From Glandiceps talaboti (lineage: Eukaryota; Hemichordata; Enteropneusta; Spengelidae): a stretch of 64,000 nt of DNA. Below are positions 1-12,564 of this stretch, piece after piece (the stretch's first letter is position 1; each line of letters starts with the position of its first letter). The notes under the pieces are model-generated. The model was not told where the DNA came from. It worked only from the letters and a program-made list of their open reading frames with translations, and did not search any database. The stretch spans positions 14,279,161 through 14,343,160 of the forward strand of contig NC_135557.1 of assembly GCF_964340395.1 (NCBI RefSeq), in the 5' to 3' direction. Both the position numbers and the translations under genes were made by a program.

Positions 1-1185
1 AGTTTGTCTGCATGTTGTAAACTTCAAGTTTTGATAAAAAAATATGTGAAAATGGAGGGATTGAAAAAAAAGGAAATCCATCTCTTTCTCATAAACTGAC
101 AATTTTGAGAGGAATGCTTGAAAATTATGAATTTTGAAAAAATAGATAAAGAAAACTGAGTATGAATCTTTATCATATAAACTCTTCAGAGGTAAAAATT
201 GTGACTGATACTGAAACACAAACATGGACCAACCAGATAGTACATTACTAAAGCCAAGTAAGGTCTGGGACACTGAAGCAATGCCGGGTAAAATGCAATG
301 AAATTGTGGGGGACACGCAAAACATATACTAATTTGGTCTAACACACATGTAATCGAGGGTAAAAAAGTGCAAACATGTAAGTTTTTCAGCCTCGAGTGA
401 CTTTCTTTTGAGTATAGATGAATTGTACTTCTCTGCATCAATTCAACTTAGCTGATCTTGTAAACTATTGTATTTTTGAGCTGAGTAAGGAAAAATTATG
501 AACTATAAAAAAGACAGCCTTTAAATTGTTCTACGTTCAATTTCTTGTAAACCAATAGTTTGAGGAGAATCGAAAGATGAAAATTATGTAATTTGAAGAA
601 AAAAAGGTGAACCCAAACCAGTCCTCTGTATTGCATCTAATAAAGTACTTTAGACTGAATATATTTAAACAACTTGCAAGATATAATGTAGTCTAGAATC
701 TATTCATGTGAGGATTTTTGGCTCTTGTCATTTCATAGGGGAAAAGTCTTGACAAGACTGGACTCTACGATATAAACTGTAATAAATCTGATGTTTATAA
801 CTGGCTTATTAAGTCTGATAGTCACTGTGTAGAACTCGTAGTATCAGAGACCTTTTTCTTAATCTGAGGTTAATGATACTTGCAGTATACAGTAAATTGG
901 CTATATGTTAATTATTCTAACAATGTCACTAAACTCTGATGACCTATAACCTGAAGTTAATCACACGAATTAAACCGTGACAATTTTATCGCACTGAATA
1001 TGTCTGTGACTATCATTATCCTAAATTTATGATACATCAGGGGGGCAGAGTTAGTAACAGTATTGTAGGCAGACAGTACACATTCATAATGATTTACATA
1101 TACATTTTGTATTATAATGAATCCATATGCCTTGGGCATATACACAAAAACTAGCAGCTGTATATGCATGTATACATATAATTAC
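1..1185. other. Non-coding, nothing recognised
   Basis: AT-rich unique-looking sequence. No open frame of note, no repeat unit or RNA gene seen. Confidence 0.6.
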
Positions 1186-1194
1186 GTACTTATA

Positions 1195-1434
1195 TATGTG
1201 TGTGCATGTATGTGTAATGTGTATGTATGTACTTTTCTGTGTGTACATGTATGTGTATGTATGTATGTCTGTATGTATGTATGTATGTCTGTCTGTCTGT
1301 CTGTATGTATGTGTGTATGTATGTATGTATGTATGTATGTGTGTATGTCATAATGTATGCATGCATGTATGTGTATGCGTATTTATATATAAATGTATGT
1401 ACATGTATGTATATATGTATGTATGTATATGTAT
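1195..1434. repeat. (TATG)n / (TCTG)n microsatellite
   Basis: Imperfect TATG repeats with TCTG and TG stretches. They give long CMYV-type frames in three phases that are not genes. Confidence 0.95.
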
Positions 1435-1659
1435 TATTACAGACTTTGCATAGAAGAATTGATTTCTTTGAATTAAGTTATTAAAATATGTGTATGGTTA
1501 AATCGCCATGTGTTCATTATTGTATTGTGATATGTAATAGATTACCATCAGTTACCAACCACTTACCATATGACATATGCTGTTTATAGAAATGTGCCAA
1601 ATTTATTCTGAACAATTAAACACATTGAATACATAATTAAGCCAGTATAATAGCTGTAG

Positions 1660-2475
1660 CACCAATTTTCACAAATTAGGTCAAAATACATTGAAGTAGA
1701 ACAACTTGGGTTCGCTAAGTACTGTATTACATAACACCACAGTTACCAGATGTATTTCAACTGACATATTGTGAAATTATGTACCAAATTACATCAATAC
1801 ATTCAACAAAAATTGGCATTACTGTATCAAATTACACAAATTAAACGCATTTAATTGAGCACATTTTGAGTAAGAATATAAATTACATAAACTGAGAAAG
1901 TACCCCCAAATTATGTAAATTAAGTACGACATTTATTTTGAGATATAGAACACACACCAAAATACAAAAACCGAGATACTAAACCAGATCATGTAAATTT
2001 GATAGTCATTAATATATTTGAAATTGAACACTCTGGATTACACAAATTGAGATAGTATTTAGAAAATTATATGAATAGATACATATTTTATAACCATTAG
2101 CACATTTCAGGAAGAACACACATAACTTGACATACACAAATTGTGAGAATGAACCAAATTTTATGGAAATTACTTGTAGATAGTGATGAGCTTATTTTGA
2201 GACAGAACATGTTAAATTAACATTAATTTAATAGTAACAGCATTTACCATTTATACAAATTGTAGATACAAAAATATACATTATAGTCATTAGCAGATTT
2301 TGAGATAGAACACACACCAAATTAGTGTGTATAATTTGATAAATTGAGATAGTAAATTAAACCATTAATTATACGAAAATTGACAAATTATACAAATTGA
2401 AAAGGTAATCCAAATTATGCTAAGTAAATACATTAGCACATATTGAGATAAAACACAAGAAATTATACAAACTTA
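1660..2475. repeat. Diverged AT-rich tandem repeat
   Basis: Motifs such as GAGATAGAACACACACCAAA and ACAAATTGAGATAGTA recur at irregular spacing of about 70-170 bases. Old and degenerate. Confidence 0.55.
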
Positions 2476-2576
2476 TGTTACATCTTAACTTATAGACTTC
2501 TTGAAAAGGACAAGTTATTTGGTAAATGTGTTCCTGGCTGTACCAGGGTCACACTGTGGTATTACATGCCTGTATA

Positions 2577-2787
2577 ATTGTAAACCTAGATAGTTCATTT
2601 ATAACTACAAAATTTTGCGATTTTACAGTCTTCAGCAACTTCTCAAAGGATTTCCTCAATTACTAGACTGGTGGTACATTGTTTTGATGTACAAGAAGGC
2701 ATTTTAGTTACTCTTTATTTTTGCGTTTTTGTTTTGCAGTGAAATTAGCGAAAGTAAGTCTTTAGCGAAAAAAAACCTAGTTTACAG
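2577..2787 (-). mobile_element. TA-flanked MITE, copy 1 (reverse)
   Basis: The reverse complement is collinear with 62274-62486 over its length, sharing CTAAAATGCCTTCTTG, GCTGAAGACTGTAAAA and CACAAAATTTTG-like blocks. It begins near TTGTAAACCTAGAT and ends CTAGTTTACAG|TA. Confidence 0.8.
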
Positions 2788-3052
2788 TATGTACAACAAA
2801 AGCAAAACCACATGGGTGACAGCGTGGTATTAATACTAACTAAATATAGACATAATTAATTCCAGTAACAGCACACTACATCTATAGTGCTGGTAGCTAA
2901 GTAGTTAACATGGCAAAATATGACCTACCAGGATTTATGGATAATATGTATTTGAACACAGAACATGACACAATAAATAATAGTTTGTACAAGTCCTATT
3001 ATTGGCAGTATCCATTTTGATATAGTCTGCTAAAGCTTTGTAATATCAGTTC

Positions 3053-3054
<2 letters not shown>

Positions 3055-3092
<38 letters not shown>
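3055..3092. repeat. (ATT)n microsatellite
   Basis: About 12 perfect TTA units. Confidence 0.97.
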
Positions 3093-3231
3093 TTAATTTC
3101 TTAGAAAACGCACTACACATACGTCACAGTGCGATGTACAGAAAACTCTAAAAAGAATATGCAAAATTTAAAATACACAATGCAAGTGGAAGGGTAAAGA
3201 ACACACAGTCTTTATGGTAAGAATTGAAGTC

Positions 3232-3702
3232 AAGGTAACAGAGAGGGGATAATAGGGAAGTTGTTGTTTAAAATATGTATGTACGGACCCAGAGTTGTAA
3301 CATGCTGTATGAACTTAGAATTAGTCGTAGCAATTATGGTTATCACTAAGTCGTTGTTTTAAATTGTAATGTACGGATGTTGGTAACATAATTTGGGAAC
3401 TTAGAATTAGCCGTAGCAATTATGGTTATCACTTAAGGTCTGTGCTTAATTTTGCTAAGATTGGGAGTACTGGTAACAGAGGGGGAATATTTAAGTTATT
3501 GTTTAAAATTGTAATGTACGGATGTTGGTAACATAATTTGGGAACTTAGAATTAGCCGTAGCAATTATGGTTATCACTTAAGCTCTGACACTGCTTAAAT
3601 TTGCTCAGATTTGGAGTCGTGGTAACAGAGGGTTGATGTATATAGTAAAGTCGTTGTTTAAAATCGTAATGCACGGATGCTAGGAACATGATGTAGGAAC
3701 TT
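3232..3702. repeat. Roughly 145-bp tandem repeat, about 3.5 copies
   Basis: The block AATGTACGGATGTTGGTAAC followed by TTAGAATTAGCCGTAGCAAT recurs at about 3282, 3368, 3511 and 3668. The first interval is shortened to about 86 bp. Confidence 0.9.
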
Positions 3703-3830
3703 AACAGAAAAGGAGATATATTATAGTATAAAACCTCAATAGTTTACCATACATAGTTCTTATCATAATTTTAGTTGGAACAAGGTGATAAAATGACTAG
3801 GGAATTCAGGTAGATTAAAGTTAGACCTAA

Positions 3831-4064
3831 AAAAAATAATTGTTTGGTTCCGGAACTCGACCCCCACCTAGTTTTTCACTGACAGTCATAAATCTTTTTT
3901 CATGTATTCGAGAAAAAAATAATAAAATCGGAAAAAATTGTGAAGTCTCACGAGATATAGTGGATGCGGAAACTGACATCAACTTAAAGACAATATAAAA
4001 CTGTTCTTCCAATCTGTAATGGCTGTACATCTGATAGGAAGAAATAAACAACACAGAGACCATT
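3831..4064. mobile_element. Dispersed repeat R1, copy 1
   Basis: Collinear with 37331-37563, 33 kb away: TTGTTTGGTTCCGG, ACCCCCACCTAGTTTTT, GGAAACTGACATCAACTTAA, CTTCCAATCTGTAATGGCTG. Class unknown; no clear terminal repeats. Confidence 0.82.
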
Positions 4065-4277
4065 TGACCTATGTATCAATTGCTCATCAAAAATGATGAC
4101 CAGCCATCAGGTGACTCTCTTTCTCTGATATGAAACGCTGAGGCTAGCTTTCTTCTTTGTCGTGTAATGCTGTCCACAATCCATTGCACTGAGATGTAAG
4201 ATGAAACCCATTTGAGGACAGTTAAAATGATGTAGGATTGGTGTTTCCATCATTTAATGCACACCTTCAGACAACTG

Positions 4278-4534
4278 AGGGTTGGCAGTGGCCGAGCGTT
4301 TAGCTCATACGCCTCTTGCCTCTGCAGCCTGGGTTCGAACCAGCCAGGTATCGGCTGGGTTTGATTAAATTTACCATGCCGTAAGCAAGAAGAGTGTCGT
4401 TCAGTTTGACTACTGTACAATGCAGGTTTTCCCCGATTACTCCGGTTTCCTCCTGCACTGACACTGAACCAAAGGAGCAGATAAATGGGACTAGCTCCCG
4501 TTGGTTATCAAATAAATAAATAAATAAATAAAAA
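4278..4534 (+). mobile_element. tRNA-derived SINE family 1, copy 1
   Basis: The head GTGGCCGAGCGTTTAGCTCA (A box) and GGGTTCGAACC (B box) resemble tRNA-Ser/Leu. A body with AGAGTGTCGTTCAGTTTGAC and TACTCCGGTTTCCTCCTGC follows, then an (AAAT)n tail. The core looks like the conserved cores of widespread invertebrate SINEs; the exact family is not verified. Confidence 0.85.
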
Positions 4535-5467
4535 CTTCTAATGCAAAAGACACAATTACATAGGTGCCATGTACAGTTGGGATGTAGAAGTAGTCAAGTT
4601 GAAATGTTGATTTATCAGTTAGAAAATAAACAATTGCAGCCATTAAAATCATCAAGTCCATGTATAATGTTTTCATTAGAAGCCCGGTTTTTACTGCACT
4701 GTAAAACAACAGCAATGCTTATCACTGTTCAATGTGATTGGGGAAAGGATCCTGCTGTTTTTATTGCGTCTCTGTTATTGTTAGTCTAGAGTCGAAATAT
4801 GTCTATCTCAGTGTCAAAAATGTAATTAACCAGAGTGAAACACCAAGCCTACATCATTTTAGCTATAAATTGTGTCTCAGCCGTCCCTTTTACTGTCTGC
4901 CTTGAATAGCACCTAATTTCCCCAATGTGTAATAAAGTTGATTATATCCCGTCCACCGAAAGTTGTAAAAGTTGATCAAAAATATCAATATTGTGATAAA
5001 AACTCGCAAGAAAACATCAACCCAATTTAATTTGGTTTAAGTACGTGCAGAATAATTACAATTTGATTAAAAAGTAATCGAGGAGAGAGCTTAATTCATT
5101 TTCATTTACTGTATTTCATGTGGACTGTACTAAACATTTGGACCTTTTTTTCGTAGATACATTGAGTTGGCGTCAAAAGCGATGTAGATGACATTTGTTA
5201 CCGAGTGTACATTGTATCAAAAGAGAACACAAAGACACTTACAACAGACATGAAATAAAATGAATCAAGCTGCCTTCCCCGTTATCACATTGTCAGTTAT
5301 TCTTGCTATTTCACTACACATACTGTATAAGACCTCTGGAGTAAATCATTCTGAGATTAAGTTTGGTTTATTTAAAAAAGCCCCATATATATTTTTTTTT
5401 TCACATACTGTGTTTTACAAGTCATGTTTTGGCAAAGGGAGTAGCAAGCATGTGATTGGTGATGATA

Positions 5468-5549
5468 TGATTGATTGATTGATTGATTGACTGACTGACT
5501 GACTGATTGACTGACTGATTGATTGATTGATTGATTGATTGACTGACTG
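5468..5549. repeat. (GATT)n/(GACT)n microsatellite
   Basis: Alternating GATT and GACT units. Minus-strand NQSI-type frames across it are artefacts. Confidence 0.95.
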
Positions 5550-6094
5550 CCTCAGGCTGGCTGGCTGATTTAGCTGACTTATTGGTTGATAGATCATCGA
5601 ACGACTGTGCGTATCATACACAGTTTATGTTCCCTAAGAACAATTTAGATGAAAGAAACACTTCCCACAGACCACTCAATACAAATATAAACAACAACAT
5701 CCGACCCCTACTGATACACAGACACATGAACATCATCCTTGGAACAAACAAGCTATTGAAAGTCATCACATTGCAGGCTTAGATTTTGACACATACAAGT
5801 GTATTGATTCAAAGTTACAAATGATAATGTGTGTGCACATACAGTGCCTGTTTGTCGACAGGAATGTTGTGTTGTTTATATTTGTAATGAGTGGTCTGTA
5901 GGAAGCCTGTTTCTTACTAGTATGATCTATCTAAATTGTTCTTGGGGAACATACCATGATAATGTTATGCAATTCAGCGATCCCTCGATGTTTTATCTGT
6001 ATCACACTGAATAAGCAAATGGTACTTTGAATAGATGTATAATATGCACATCTAGAAATCACATAGGGTGCAACATTTCCATCATACATCAGGG

Positions 6095-6370
6095 AACTCG
6101 AGTATAGATTTCTCATATTTACTTCCCTTACCAAAAACACTGTAAAAACGGTCTTATTTTTTCTTCTATACTTGGCTCTTAAAACCATAGTAAAACTAAT
6201 ATAAGAGTAAAACTACAATGTAATACTAATCTTAGTTTGGACAACCTCTGTAAAACACCTGAGGGAATGCAGATGGGTTTCCCCTATATGTACTTATTGC
6301 CTTTAACAAAACACGCTGTAAACCTGTCCAGTTTTATAACCTTGGCTCTTAAAACCATAATAAAAATACT
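6095..6370. repeat. Roughly 183-bp diverged duplication
   Basis: CTTGGCTCTTAAAACCATA occurs at about 6171 and 6343, each preceded by AAAACACTGTAAA-like sequence. Two diverged copies. Confidence 0.6.
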
Positions 6371-6723
6371 CGAGGGTAAGAAACCGTACAAGTGACATCC
6401 TCTACAATCCAAGCAATGATTCAATACTACCCACTACAGGACATTTCATTTCCTTTTATCACAAGATACAATTTACCGGTAATGTTTTATAACGACATCC
6501 AAGAAGACGTGAGTGCAGATGTTAATCAGCTGTACGGCGATTTATTGGATTGTAGAAAATACATTCACTTGAGCTGTATATTTATTTTTGTGATTTCCAA
6601 CACAATTTTAATGTAGTAAGGGTTAATGTTTGCCACATATTATACTACTATGGAAAGCAAGCTGTCGGCAAACTAAGATTCCCTCAGTAGTATGAGAGTA
6701 CTGTTTTGTATTACTGTAAATCC

Positions 6724-7245
6724 ACTACCATTGTCTGCAAACCTGTGCTAGAGTACATGTACTACCATGGTCTGCAAACCTGTGCTAGAGTACATGTACT
6801 ACCATGGTCTGCAAACCTGTACCAGTGTACTACCATAGTCTGCAAACAAATACCAGTATACTACCATGGTCTGTAAACCTGTACCAGTGTACTACCATAG
6901 TCTGCAAACAAATACCAGTATACTACCATGGTCTGCAAACCTGTACCAGTGTACTACCATAGTCTGCAAACAAATACCAGTATACTACCATGGTCTACAA
7001 ACCTGTACCAGTGTAGCACCATGGTCTGCAAACCAGTACCAGTGTAGCACCATTAACCTGTACCAGTGTAGCACCATGGTCTGCAAACCAGTACCAGTGT
7101 AGCACCATTAACCTGTACCAGTGTAGCACCATGGTCTGCAAACCTGTACCAGTGTAGCACCATGGTCTGCAAACCTGTACCAGTGTAGCTACCGTGGTCT
7201 GCAAAACCTTACTACTCACACTTACTGACGTCTGCAAAACCCATA
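6724..7245. repeat. Roughly 30-bp minisatellite, about 15 copies
   Basis: The unit is TACTACCATGGTCTGCAAAC plus CTGTACCAGTG. Copies vary in CTG/AATA and in TAC/AGC. Open frames on both strands here are repeat artefacts. Confidence 0.95.
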
Positions 7246-8225
7246 CATGTATCTGGGCTTTAATGATTTTATCATAAATGTCATAAAATGCCAAACGACA
7301 GTTGATTTAAAAGTAAAAAATTTGTTCTTTTTTTGGTGACATTGCTGGATGGGATATTGAATACTAATCACTGCTTGTGATAAAATGCCAAAACAGTACA
7401 GCAAAGTTAAGTGGATTGATATATCATGCAGTGACATTTGGGCAAAGTGTGCTGAAGCGTGTTGCAGAAAGTAATTGCACAGGTAGATCTCATAGTAATA
7501 TTACATGGAACATGATTAGAGAGAATTATGACAATATTCATATGCAGTGCGCCAATAACCCTTAATCTATCCAGCCTTCCGTAAGCAACCTTTAACTAAT
7601 AACCATCAGAGTTGGGCAAATAAGACTGTCTTACTTGGAAGTAGCCAGCAGCTATTTCTCCATGCACATGTGCAGACAAATTTGACTTCATAAGGAAGGT
7701 AACTTATTAAAGGCATCCATGGAAGAAGATGAAAATAAGCCATTGATGTCATTGTTACCATGGCGATACAACTGATGGAGATGAAAAATCTGTAATGATG
7801 GCTATCTATACAGAGGATGAAATTTAGGTGGAAAATTAGAGTAATCATCTGTGAAAAGTGATATGCAGTAGCATGATCACTTAGACTTGTGGGGATAAAG
7901 TAGTATAGAAATACAGATTATAGATCGTGACGAACTCATCTTGATTTTTAAATCTCATTTGTCTAAAAAAAAAAAAAATGTTTACCACTCTTTATTGATT
8001 CCTTTAACGCTACACTACGTCATGTAGTTGCAAATGGAACCGTTTGTGAGGAGATTAATATCTAAATATATTCACTGAAAATTGTTAATATATCAATAAT
8101 TACATATTACACAGTCATGTGAAATTAAAGCTAATTTTATTTGAACAGTACCCCGGTAGTTGTGCAGTGACAGGATTAAATTATATGTTTACATTATCTA
8201 AATATAGTACCTGTAGGTTGAAATT
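7245..8225. other. Non-coding, nothing recognised
   Basis: AT-rich sequence with a poly-A run near 7966. No repeat or gene seen. Confidence 0.55.
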
Positions 8226-8290
8226 GAAGACAGCTAAAATGATATAGGATTGGTTATTCCCTCATTTAATGCACACCTTCAGACAACGGA

Positions 8291-8430
8291 GGGTTGGTAG
8301 TGGCCGAGCGTTAGCTCGTATGCCTATTGCCTCTGCAGCCTGGGTTCCAACCAGCCAGGTGTCAGCTGGGTTTGATTAACACTGTTGTACTTAAGTAAGA
8401 AGGGTGTCGTTCAGTTTGACTCCTCTTATT
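8291..8430 (+). mobile_element. SINE family 1, copy 2 (3'-truncated)
   Basis: Same tRNA-like head as the copy at 4278. The body stops after GGTGTCGTTCAGTTTGACTC. The 55 or so bases upstream also match the flank of the 4278 copy (GCACACCTTCAGACAAC). Confidence 0.8.
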
Positions 8431-8445
8431 TGAGTATATGTACCG

Positions 8446-8800
8446 GTATATGTGCTGCCTTTTGGGGTGTGTTTTCTAGCCATTTGGTCTAAAATAGGGT
8501 CTGTTTTTTCAAGCTGAAGAGTCTCAAACGGGGTCCACCTTACATTATTTTTGTATTATGCTTGGACTAAAATGTAGTCTAATTGTCTTTTACCAAATCA
8601 TAACTGTCATTAATTGTCCCAAAATGTTGCCTCCTAAGGAAAATGTATTTAGGTCTAAACTTTCATCTTTTAAAAAACCTGTAATGGTCTAAAATGGGGT
8701 ATTGATTTTTGGTCAAAGTGGGTCTAAAATGGGGCCTGGGGTTTCCAGCACTGGCCACACACCCCTACCATAGCTGGCAACTGGTATCACCCCCGTGGCT
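8446..8800 (+). mobile_element. Dispersed repeat R2, copy 1
   Basis: Collinear with the reverse complement of 60283-60566: TATATGTGC.GCC, TTTGGGGTG, TTTTCTAGC, AAGCTGAAGAGTCT, TGGGGCCT, CAGCACTGG, ACACCC.TACCA.AGCTG. Class unknown. Confidence 0.75.
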
Positions 8801-10740
8801 CAATCAAGCTTTTTATAAGCACTTGTTCAATTTTGGGATCCAAACGTACCTGCAAAGTAAGAACAGCGAGGAAAGCTATAATGGTGTAATCAAGCAATTT
8901 GTTCACATTTCAACAATACTTTACACCAACTTTTATGTACTAAGTAGTTATTGTACTCTATAAACTTAATGAATTAGATGTTTAGTTCGCGATTGAGCAT
9001 GTATAAATACAACTTTAACACTCCTAGCTTTGTATAGACGGCTCTAAATCCACCTTAACTCACAATGCTCCACAAATTATGTTACTGGACAGGATGCAAA
9101 GTTTGCACGCAAACATTTCATCGCCACCAGCTGGACAAATCAATGAATTTAAAACAGGTAAAACATGTTGTGAAGATTGAATGGGTCTGAAAAGATTACC
9201 TTGAACAGTTCAGTGATTTTAAGTTTCTTTTTTTAACAGCTAAATTAGTTTCCATCCAGTTGCTTTGTAAACTTGCTTAAGTAAATTAAGTCTTAGAAAG
9301 TGAAATCTTGTTCTAAGTGTTTGCTTGCAATATAACACTTTCGACTTTACTGATAAAAATAGTGACTCAGAGTTCTTGAGCTTCCATTCTTCCCATGATA
9401 AAACATGTTAATTGAAATCGTTATGGTAGAGTGCACCTTTGGGACTAATTTCCTTGAAAATCAACGTTCTTAAATCCTCTCCAAACTATCAAAAAAGCTT
9501 ATGCTTGAGGATTTTTTAAAATATAAAAGATATTTGGTGGTTCGCTATCTTGTGTTGAAAGGCTCACTTTGGATATTACGGGATGAAGCCATTAGCCAAT
9601 CAGACGGGGTTTCACAATAGACAATGTTCATTTATACCCGACTTGCTGGCTCACCAAGTCAGGTTTGTAGCACTTGAACGGCAAATGGGGAAAACCGTCA
9701 TTTTTAGGATTACTATACTGGAGTGAAAATTGGCAGACCAGGGGCAGAAGTTGGTCAAGAACAAAGGAATAATCCCATGTAATCCGTGTTTAGATAACAC
9801 AAATGCTGTGATCTTGGATTGAAACATAGCAATTTAAGACAATTTTCCCATAGAGTTAACTCAGTATTTGGTGGCCATATTGGATTTTAAAATACCTTCA
9901 TTTTCATTACATTTTGACCTCTACCTTAATAGAATTGTAGTGTACACCCTTATCTTTTTTATGTTTTAACTGAGAAATGGTTTTCAAGTTTTCTTGAACT
10001 AAGTAAATTTAAGAATTGTATTTCTGATGTACTTTCTACCATCCAATTGGATGACAGTTTATGTAAGTCATTAACTCATATTTTGAATCATTTTTCTCAT
10101 TCCATTGCACTTTGTTTGTAAATTATTGACCAGATTTTGTCTGAACTGTGTGTTTCAAAGGTATACGTATGTGTACATGTACTATTACATCATGCAGCCT
10201 GTTTTTTGTGTCTTTGTAAAGTGTTTGATATTTTGATATAATGCGCTATGTTATATAAGAAGTAAACTCGTGAAAGGCAAAGTTTAAATAATTGCGTTAC
10301 TTGCTATGTACTCACGATATATACTCTCATTACATGATCGCTGCTCAAAACAACTTGTCAATCACAGAGACATGGAAAGTTAACCTTATATCAGTAATAT
10401 AGGTCAGATTAACATCAAAAGTCTTTGAAAAATACTAATGAGTCTTTCAGGAAATAATTTACTGTTAATCATATTTTATACAGTATACAGCACATAGTGT
10501 ATTAACCTATATGTACCCGGTATATAGTCCCATAACATGCATAATAGATATATGTCTATCAGGATAAATATCACACTATAATTGTATGTCACAAATCATT
10601 AATAACAATGTGACATAAAGTAATTATGATAAATTATTAAAGAACCTGCAACAAGTACTTAGCCTGGTTTCTAGCTTTAGAAACATTGTGTTTTATAGTC
10701 TCATTACAATCCCACGATATATGTACATAGTTTACATATA
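8800..10740. other. Non-coding, nothing recognised
   Basis: No gene, RNA gene or clear repeat seen in nearly 2 kb; a possible unique spacer. Confidence 0.5.
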
Positions 10741-10780
10741 TCATTTTTTATATGTATATATAAATGTGTGTATATATGTG

Positions 10781-10804
10781 CACACACACACACACACACA
10801 CATA
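10781..10804. repeat. (CA)n microsatellite
   Basis: About 12 CA units flanked by TATATG sequence. Confidence 0.95.
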
Positions 10805-10977
10805 TACAAAAAAAATCTGAATTTGTCTCGAAATGTCGCCATGAAGGTAAATATTCCCTCGCCAACTATAGAGGTAAACCTCCGTAAGGAATAGTTCAGT
10901 CTGACCATCTTGTTATGCAATATATACATAAGCATTTAAGTGTGTATATATCGACCTTGACAATACCAATTTTATCA

Positions 10978-11110
10978 GTTGCCTGATGATTGCTGAGGAA
11001 GCCTGAAACTCTCAGTAACGACTTATAACATCCTTATTTTGTTGAATTAAGTCTATATATATATACATATATATATATTTAGTATTTATATATATATATA
11101 TATCCTCTTC
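10978..11110. repeat. Retroelement-end-like motif followed by (TA)n
   Basis: GCCTGATGATTGCTGAGGAA then GCCTGAAACTCTCAGTAACG resembles terminal motifs of some invertebrate retroelements. (TA)n runs follow at 11054-11102. Weak call. Confidence 0.3.
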
Positions 11111-12280
11111 TTTTTATGTCATCACCACAGTCTAGCTGTGGTGACATGATGAGTTTACTCCAATGTGCATGATTTTGCATATTATTCAACACTATCTTTC
11201 CGCTCATTCCGGTTTCCTTCTATACATATATATATAATATCATTTTTTATTTTTGTTCTCACTCTTCTTACCTTTGGTTAATGTGTTTTGTTTTGTTTCT
11301 GTATGTGATTATACCAGTCATATCTTCTCTAATTTTTAAGTAGTGTATGTATTTTAATTTTCTGTTATTGTTGCATCTAACATGGTTAGTGAGCCCCCGA
11401 TGTAATATTATTGTATTTAATAGTCTGACATATGAGATACACCTGTTGGCAGTATTCATGGATGGCTTAAGGATGAGGAAACATTACCGTACAGATTTCT
11501 CTTGGGATTGGAAGTACATGTAAGGCTGACTTGAACCATTTCAACTCATTGCTGTTATTAGTTTACGTTTATTAAGTAAAATGCTCTATTTCATTTTCAG
11601 GTTCCAAGGATATATTCTGACCTGCGCGACACACTCTTAAAAAAGATCATGTCACTATAGTCACGTGGAAAGCTGAAAACATTTTTCTTGGGATTAGAAG
11701 CAATTTCGACTTTAACTTTACAACCTTTTCATTTCATTATTATAGTATCTATAAGATGCTAGGCTGACTTGAACCTTGATCCTGAAACAGTAATAATGCA
11801 AGAAATTCGTTAAAATATGAAGAAAGAAATTATGAACATACATGTATTAATCTTTAAAACATATTTTGAAAGATCTACAGTGTGCAATGATTTGTTTTAA
11901 TTTTGATAAAAAAATATTTTATTATAATTTATTCCACATTACCTTTCAATATAGTGAACCGAACAATATAAAATAAAATGAAACTGATCATTTATTAACC
12001 AAATTACTTATTTTACAAATGTCTTAATTGCAAAGTCTGAAATCAAAGAAAATGTCTGGAAATCTTCTCAATTTCTAAATATGATTATAAAAAAGGCTAA
12101 TGTACAAACACTGATTAAAAGTGTCATGTTTCATCTTTAAATACAGTCAATGTACATGTATATTTGCTTTTCTTGTCCTAGCATGAAAATGAGCATTCCA
12201 TGTGCCCCAATCATGTCAACACACAGTTGCATTTCTAGGTATGAAATTTGCTGGTGATGGACTACAGTTGATTTTGACCC
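11110..12280. other. Non-coding, nothing recognised
   Basis: CTGACTTGAACC occurs twice (about 11526, 11764) in a weak 240-bp repetition; otherwise nothing seen. Confidence 0.45.
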
Positions 12281-12284
12281 ATGC

Positions 12285-12564
12285 GGGTTGTCGGTGGCCA
12301 AGTGGTTAAACCACTTGCCTCTTACCACTGCGGTCGGGGTTCGAACCCCATTCAGGGTTCGATTAAATTTACCACGCTGTAAGTAAGAAGAGTGTCGTTC
12401 AGTTTGACTCTACCGAACAAAGCAGGTTTTCCCCGGGTACTCCGGTTTCCTCCTGCATTAACACTGAACCCATGAGGGATGGCCCTCACTTGACTTCTTG
12501 GGAGACTAGTGTTTAAATGCTTAAAGAACTATCCAGTATAAATAAAGATTATTATTATTATTAC
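12285..12564 (+). mobile_element. SINE family 1, copy 3 (full length)
   Basis: The best copy. Head GTCGGTGGCCAAGTGGTTAA, B box GGGGTTCGAACCCC, core CCCGGGTACTCCGGTTTCCT, then GAACCCATGAGGGATGG and CTTCTTGGGAGAC, tail (ATT)n. It sits between two diverged copies of a flanking repeat (GCACAGTTGCATTTCTA at 12220 and 12808). Confidence 0.92.

Noticed and set aside
1117-1484. Overlapping Cys/Met/Tyr/Val-rich frames (also at 18208-18629)
   Set aside because: (TATG)n has no stop in several frames, so it gives long but meaningless ORFs.
6866-7294. Open frames on both strands in the 6.7-7.2 kb minisatellite
   Set aside because: The 30-bp unit is a multiple of three and stop-free in some frames. Periodic peptides, no domain.
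10978-11030. Hammerhead ribozyme
   Set aside because: CTGATGA and GAAAC are present, but the bases between do not form a closing stem II and I see no stem I/III partner.
12285-12360. tRNA-like sequences with good A and B boxes (also 4278, 14322, 28914 and 42240)
   Set aside because: They continue into shared SINE bodies and do not fold into a full acceptor stem; SINE heads rather than tRNA genes.
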